NCBI GenBank assembly: GCA_910584745.1
Contig: CAJUDG010000006.1
Span: 165,989-229,988, forward strand
Direction of reading: 5' to 3'
DNA: 64,000 bases
From: an uncultured Eubacteriales bacterium
GTDB lineage: Bacteria; Bacillota; Clostridia; Oscillospirales; Acutalibacteraceae
Position 1 is the first letter of the stretch; every line of letters starts with the position of its first letter. Both the position numbers and the translations under genes were made by a program. Of this stretch, positions 60,371-64,000 are shown piece by piece. Below the pieces are notes generated by a model. It was not told the DNA's origin. It worked only from the letters and a program-made list of their open reading frames with translations, and ran no database searches.

Positions 60371-61134
60371 TGTGCCGCGCCCCCCTTCTTTACACCGGCG
60401 TCAACGTCCTTATATACCCCCAGGGGGTAATAGGGTATCATGTTCTCCCGAAGCCACTGGAGGGACTCCACCGGGGTCAGGCCCCAGTTTGTGGGGCAGG
60501 TGGAGAGCACCTCGACGATGGAGTAGCCCTTGCCGTCAAGCTGGTTCTGGAAGGCCTTCTTGATGGCCTTTCTGGCTATATTCACGTTCTTCACGCAGTC
60601 CACCGTCACCCGCTGGGCAAAGGCCACGCCGTCCAGGGTGGACAGCAGCTCGCAGACCTTCACCGGGTAGCCGGCGGTGTCCGTGTCCCGGCCGTAGGGG
60701 GTGGTCTGGGTTATCTGCCCCGGCAGGGACGTGGGGGCCATCTGGCCGCCGGTCATGCCGTAGATGGCGTTGTTGATGAAGATGACGGTGATGTTCTCGC
60801 CCCTTGTGGCGGCGTGGACGGTCTCCGCGGTGCCGATGGCGGCCAGGTCTCCGTCGCCCTGGTATGTAAATATCACGTTTTCGGGCTTCGCCCGCTTGAG
60901 CCCCGTGGCCACCGCCTGGGCCCGGCCGTGGGGGGCCTGGACCATGTCGCAGGCGAAATAGTCATAGCACATCACCGAGCAGCCCACCGAGGCCACCCCC
61001 ACCGCGCGCCCCTCTACCCCCAGCTCGTCGATGGCCTGGGCCACCAGGCGGTGCACGATGCCGTGGGTGCAGCCCGGGCAGTAGTGCAGGGGGGCGCTGG
61101 TGAGCGCCTTAGGCTTTTGAAATACTGTTGCCAT
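60367..61134 (-). CDS. 2-oxoacid:ferredoxin oxidoreductase, beta (thiamine diphosphate) subunit
   Basis: A 255-residue beta subunit. HYCPGCTHGIVHRLVAQAI carries conserved cysteines; the thiamine diphosphate motif is YQGDGDLAAIGTAETVHAATRGENITVIFINNAIYGMTGGQMAPT. It binds the cofactor and 2-oxoacid. It is separated from the alpha gene by an unrelated lipoprotein gene, unlike the usual direct adjacency, and overlaps the gamma gene. Confidence 0.95.
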   Translation of the reverse strand: MATVFQKPKALTSAPLHYCPGCTHGIVHRLVAQAIDELGVEGRAVGVASVGCSVMCYDYFACDMVQAPHGRAQAVATGLKRAKPENVIFTYQGDGDLAAIGTAETVHAATRGENITVIFINNAIYGMTGGQMAPTSLPGQITQTTPYGRDTDTAGYPVKVCELLSTLDGVAFAQRVTVDCVKNVNIARKAIKKAFQNQLDGKGYSIVEVLSTCPTNWGLTPVESLQWLRENMIPYYPLGVYKDVDAGVKKGGAAQ

Positions 61135-61160
61135 ATGTTTACTTCCTTTCTCTGTTTTGG

Positions 61161-61838
61161 TCAGCTGTCTCCCTGGCGTGTTTCAGTGGAGAGCTTTTCT
61201 TGATAATATTCGCCTCCATACTCTGTAATGGTGTACTCGCCGGTCATGCCTTCCGCGACGATATCCCCATCTTCCAGGTATATTTTTATCCGGCGTTTGC
61301 CGCTGCCTTCCAGTTCTATTTGCTTACCGTCCTTCTCAAACGTGTAAATGCAGCTAAAATCCTTGAAATTACCATGCAATTCCACCGTTCCGTCGGCGCA
61401 TAGGGTAGCGGTGCCCTCATAGTCGCCGCCAACATATAGGTCCTGGACACATTGGCCGTCCTTGTAAAACTCTGCACTAAATGACGCGACATGCTCGCGC
61501 ATGGGCAGCCGGGTCTGTACGGTGAAAGAGTCGCTGAATGAAGTTGTAAAGGTTTTATCATAAGACCATCCCAGCGAGTACTCGTCCCAGAGCTCCATGT
61601 CTCCTTCAATTCCTTCGAAAAAAGCACTATTAATTTTTTCTGCATTTTCGGGCAAATTCTTCCTCCAGTGAACCTCCTGCCCTTCTGCGTTTGTTATTTG
61701 CCAATGAATCTGGCTAAAATTGATTATGGCATAATCCTTGGAAGTATCAGGTTCAACCTTCTCCGTGGACCTGCACCCGCCCAGCAGGGCCAGCGCCGCA
61801 AGGCAGCATGCAAGCGCCTTAAAGCAGTTTCTCCACAC
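61161..61838 (-). CDS. Predicted lipoprotein of unknown function
   Basis: A 225-residue lipoprotein. The likely start is GTG 61838 behind GGGAGGTG, opening a signal peptide (FKALACCLAALALLGGC) with the lipobox cysteine at about 22. The mature part is rich in Glu, Tyr, Asp and Gly and looks all-beta (GDYEGTATLCADGTVELHGNF, KRRIKIYLEDGDIVAEGM). No family is recognised. Its start lies inside the last 20 bases of the alpha-subunit gene, so it is expressed with the oxidoreductase although it should be on the outside of the membrane. It is less GC-rich than its neighbours, suggesting later insertion. Confidence 0.75.
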   Translation of the reverse strand: MWRNCFKALACCLAALALLGGCRSTEKVEPDTSKDYAIINFSQIHWQITNAEGQEVHWRKNLPENAEKINSAFFEGIEGDMELWDEYSLGWSYDKTFTTSFSDSFTVQTRLPMREHVASFSAEFYKDGQCVQDLYVGGDYEGTATLCADGTVELHGNFKDFSCIYTFEKDGKQIELEGSGKRRIKIYLEDGDIVAEGMTGEYTITEYGGEYYQEKLSTETRQGDS

Positions 61839-62892
61839 GCTCCAGCACCTCCCCCGGCGTGGGGATGATGCCCCCGGTGCGCCCGAAGAAGTGGACAGGC
61901 ACCTTGCAGTCGATGGCAAGCTTCACGTCGTCCACCATCTGGCCCATGCTCATCTCCACGGTCAGGAAGGCCTTGGCATGGCCCGCCGCTTTCCTGAGGG
62001 CGTCCGCCGGGAAGGGCCAGAGGGTAATGGGCCGCAGAAGGCCAACCTTCTCCCCCTTCTCCCGGGCCTTGTTCACGGCGCTTCTCGCCACTCTTGAGGA
62101 CGCGCCGTAGGCCACGACTATCACGTCGGCGTCCTCGCAGAGGTACTCCTCCGCCCGCTGCTCCTGAGCCTTTACCTGCTCGTAGCGCTTGTAGCGCTCC
62201 ACTACTAGATTCTCCAGCTTGTCGGGGGTAAGGTACAGGGAGTTTATCACGTTGTGCTCGCGCTTATCCTGATGTCCGCTTGCCGCCCAGGGCTTGGCTG
62301 CGCCAAGCCCCCGAGTTTCCAGGCCAGCCTGGAAACTCTTATCCTCCTCAGGAAGTGCTACCGGCTCCATCATCTGGCCCAGCATACCGTCGGCCAGTAT
62401 CATCGCGGGCATACGCCAGCGGTCCGCCGCGTCAAAGGCCCCGGATACCAGATCCACCATCTCCTGCACCGTGGAGGGCGCAAAGACCAGTATCTGGAAA
62501 TCCCCGTGGCCGGTGGCCTTGGTGGCCTGCCAGTAGTCGGCCTGGGAGGGCTGTATGCCCCCCAGCCCCGGGCCGCCCCGCTGGACGTTGATTATAAGCG
62601 CCGGAAGGTCCGACCCGGCCATATAGGATATACCCTCGGACTTCAGGCTTATGCCCGGGGAGGACGAGGACGTCATGGCCCGCACCCCCGCCGCCGATGC
62701 CCCCAGCACCATGTTCACCGCCGCAAGCTCGGACTCAGCCTGGAGATATGTACCCCCTATCTTGGGCATACGCTTTGACATATAGGCGGCGAGCTCCGTC
62801 TGAGGGGTGATGGGATAGCCGAAGAAATGACGGCAGCCCGCCCGGATGGCGGCCTCCCCCAGGGCCTCGTTGCCTTTCATTAACACTTTCAT
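61819..62892 (-). CDS. vorB: 2-oxoacid:ferredoxin oxidoreductase, alpha subunit (VorB/KorA-like)
   Basis: A 357-residue alpha subunit: MKVLMKGNEALGEAAIRAGCRHFFGYPITPQTELAAYMSKR, then SELAAVNMVLGASAAGVRAMTSSSSPGISLKSEGISYMAG and a C-terminal VGLLRPITLWPFPADAL. This start and length fit 3-methyl-2-oxobutanoate (VorB) or 2-oxoglutarate (KorA) ferredoxin oxidoreductases; sequence alone does not settle the substrate. It follows the ferredoxin-type delta gene by 33 bases and overlaps the lipoprotein gene. Confidence 0.93.
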   Translation of the reverse strand: MKVLMKGNEALGEAAIRAGCRHFFGYPITPQTELAAYMSKRMPKIGGTYLQAESELAAVNMVLGASAAGVRAMTSSSSPGISLKSEGISYMAGSDLPALIINVQRGGPGLGGIQPSQADYWQATKATGHGDFQILVFAPSTVQEMVDLVSGAFDAADRWRMPAMILADGMLGQMMEPVALPEEDKSFQAGLETRGLGAAKPWAASGHQDKREHNVINSLYLTPDKLENLVVERYKRYEQVKAQEQRAEEYLCEDADVIVVAYGASSRVARSAVNKAREKGEKVGLLRPITLWPFPADALRKAAGHAKAFLTVEMSMGQMVDDVKLAIDCKVPVHFFGRTGGIIPTPGEVLERVEKLL

Positions 62893-62925
62893 CTGGCTCT
62901 GACCTCTTTTCTCTGTATTTTTCGC

Positions 62926-63132
62926 TTATTTTTCCACAGTTATGGCCGTATCAGGGCACATGGCCGCGCATGCCGCGCAGCCCACGCATTTCTCGGGCTC
63001 CGTGAGCCTTGCGGGGTGGTAGCCCTTGGGGTTCAGCCTCCCTGTATCCAGGGAGATGAGCTTTTTCGGGCAGGCGTCGGCGCACAGTCCGCAGCCCTTG
63101 CAGACGCCCTCGTCTACGGTTATCCTTGGCAT
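62926..63132 (-). CDS. 2-oxoacid oxidoreductase delta subunit, 2[4Fe-4S] ferredoxin type
   Basis: A 68-residue bacterial ferredoxin-like protein with two CxxCxxCxxxCP clusters: CKGCGLCADACP and CVGCAACAAMCP. It passes electrons from the thiamine enzyme to free ferredoxin. AAGGAGG precedes the ATG. It is the first subunit gene of the complex and follows the P-loop ATPase gene by 29 bases. Confidence 0.94.
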   Translation of the reverse strand: MPRITVDEGVCKGCGLCADACPKKLISLDTGRLNPKGYHPARLTEPEKCVGCAACAAMCPDTAITVEK

Positions 63133-63161
63133 AATATTACCTCCTTATATATAAATCTTGC

Positions 63162-63815
63162 TTATTCCCACGCGAATTTCACCAGTCTCCTGACCGCTTT
63201 AAAGCCCTTTGGCGGCTCCCCGCCGTCCAGCGCGAAATCCGGCACGGTGGAGTACATCAGCGGCAGGCCGGTAAGCTCCGCCGTCCTCTTAGCAAAGTCC
63301 AGCGCGTCCAGTACATGCTCCATAGTTGTCTCCACCCCCAGGTGGGAGTTGTTGACTATCCCGGCGGCCTTGAGCCTTGAGGCGGCCTCTATCTCAGATA
63401 GCAGCGCCGCGCACTCCTCCGGGGTCTGGGAGAGGACCCTATAGCGGTTTATAACGTATATCAGCTGATACCCCGCACTTTTCAGCCCGGGGCTGAGCCC
63501 TCCCAGGGCCGTGGCCCCCGCATCGTCGCCGCCGGCGTCTATAAAGACCCTGCCGGCCCCCGGGGCGAATACGGACTGTATCTCCGGCGGCAGTGTGGGC
63601 GTGTCCAGGGTGGTCCCGGCGAAGACCGGCGCTATCAGCCGCACGCCGCTCTCCTTTAATATGTCCCCATAGTCCGACGAGCGGAAGTAGGGGTTCACTA
63701 TGTCCAGGTCCACAAGGGTTACGGCAGTACCCTCCCCCGCCGCCTCCAGCGCCAGGTTCAGGGCCAGGTTCGTCTTGCCGCAGCCGTAGTGGCCGCAGAT
63801 AACGGTGATGGGCAC
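63162..63815 (-). CDS. P-loop (SIMIBI/MinD-like) ATPase
   Basis: A 217-residue P-loop protein: Walker A GHYGCGKTNLALNLAL near residue 8, DLDIVNPYFRSSDY as a switch I-like segment with the family's DxDxxNPYF pattern, Walker B VFIDAGGDDAGATALG. It lacks the deviant KGG of ParA but belongs near the CobQ/MinD-like or SIMIBI ATPases. Start GTG 63815 lies eight bases after AAAGGAGG, downstream of a good promoter. It is the first gene of the transcript that encodes the 2-oxoacid oxidoreductase, hinting at a role in cofactor or complex maturation. This is an inference. Confidence 0.78.
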   Translation of the reverse strand: MPITVICGHYGCGKTNLALNLALEAAGEGTAVTLVDLDIVNPYFRSSDYGDILKESGVRLIAPVFAGTTLDTPTLPPEIQSVFAPGAGRVFIDAGGDDAGATALGGLSPGLKSAGYQLIYVINRYRVLSQTPEECAALLSEIEAASRLKAAGIVNNSHLGVETTMEHVLDALDFAKRTAELTGLPLMYSTVPDFALDGGEPPKGFKAVRRLVKFAWE

Positions 63816-63855
63816 GGAAAACGCCTCCTTTCGCGCTTTTGTGCGGTCCTGTGAT

Positions 63856-63884
63856 AGTATAGCACATCTCCCGGGAAAATTCAA
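63856..63884 (-). promoter_or_regulatory. Sigma-A-type promoter for the ATPase-oxidoreductase operon
   Basis: On the minus strand TTGAAT, 17 bases, TATACT, 41 bases before the GTG start. Confidence 0.78.
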
Positions 63885-63910
63885 CTGCCGGGGTCTTTTA
63901 CCATTGCGGG

Positions 63911-63939
63911 TTGACACTCGGGGTGGGAGATGTTATGAT
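63911..63939 (+). promoter_or_regulatory. Sigma-A-type promoter reading out of the window
   Basis: TTGACA, 17 bases, TATGAT. A frame opening with ATG at 63952 stays open for 16 codons to the window edge but has no ribosome-binding site, so the driven gene is probably beyond the end. Confidence 0.7.
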
Positions 63940-64000
63940 TTGTATACTAAAATGGTTGATTATCTCAAAAAAGCCTTGATTTACGGGCATACAAGCAGGA

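Overview
The window is high-GC, Gram-positive-type DNA from an anaerobic, motile, spore-forming member of the Clostridia; Oscillospiraceae-like is my best guess. The evidence is a Bacillus/Clostridium-style flagellar late block (flgM-flgN-flgK-flgL-yviE-like-fliW-csrA, fliD-fliS), a spore gene (spoVAD-like), the Firmicute order SRP RNA-dnaX-ybaB-recR, SLH-domain surface protein, ferredoxin-dependent 2-oxoacid oxidoreductase, rubrerythrin, and a Gram-positive LexA (DinR) box. No rRNA, tRNA, CRISPR array, insertion sequence or prophage structural gene was seen.

Layout. 1-303: end of a C39-like peptidase. 414-18413: motility region. Minus-strand flagellar genes (fliT-like, fliS, fliD; csrA, fliW, yviE-like, flgL, flgK, flgN, flgM) and a chemotaxis operon (cheA-cheW-cheR-cheB) are interrupted by plus-strand parA-like and comFB-like genes, and followed by a plus-strand trio (FliK-like, freestanding FlhB C-terminal domain, PilZ). 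18578-23935: a 1785-residue secreted SLH protein. 24016-32846 (minus): EF-G-like GTPase, a P-type-ATPase-like protein that has lost its catalytic motifs, RlmB, an isolated SpoVAD and a GT-C membrane glycosyltransferase. 32980-37327 (plus): SRP RNA, dnaX, ybaB, recR, smpB and an orphan LytTR regulator. 37403-41014 (minus): PepF, low-molecular-weight phosphatase, TIM-barrel isomerase and SEC-C protein. 41106-48190: cca, mazF-like toxin (minus), then aroD, a two-module AAA protein and an iron/corrinoid-type ABC importer. 48184-50483: trmO and five small Xre-type regulators. 50543-53839: a LexA-box-controlled cassette of a Y-family polymerase, a radical-SAM DNA-repair-type protein and its DUF4130 partner. 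53832-59710: AI-2E-type membrane protein, zinc-ribbon membrane protein, rubrerythrin, serine hydrolase, acetyltransferase and enolase. 59837-63815 (minus): P-loop ATPase, ferredoxin and 2-oxoacid:ferredoxin oxidoreductase subunits, with a lipoprotein gene between two subunits.

How the genes work together. The first 18 kb supplies filament cap, hook-filament junction, chaperones, anti-sigma factor, the FliW/CsrA post-transcriptional switch and the chemotaxis core. The most distinctive system is at 50.5-53.8 kb. A promoter with a LexA box exactly between -35 and -10 drives three overlapping genes, and both the polymerase and the radical-SAM protein end in a QxSFF peptide resembling the beta-sliding-clamp-binding motif. 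This suggests an SOS-induced, clamp-tethered repair module. Other points worth following are a catalytically dead P-type ATPase relative with a 15-residue repeat array, an EF-G paralogue with a lost NKxD motif, tandem Xre paralogues with operator-like palindromes inside plus-strand promoters, and a family of four palindromic repeats that each sit directly after a stop codon in the same orientation.
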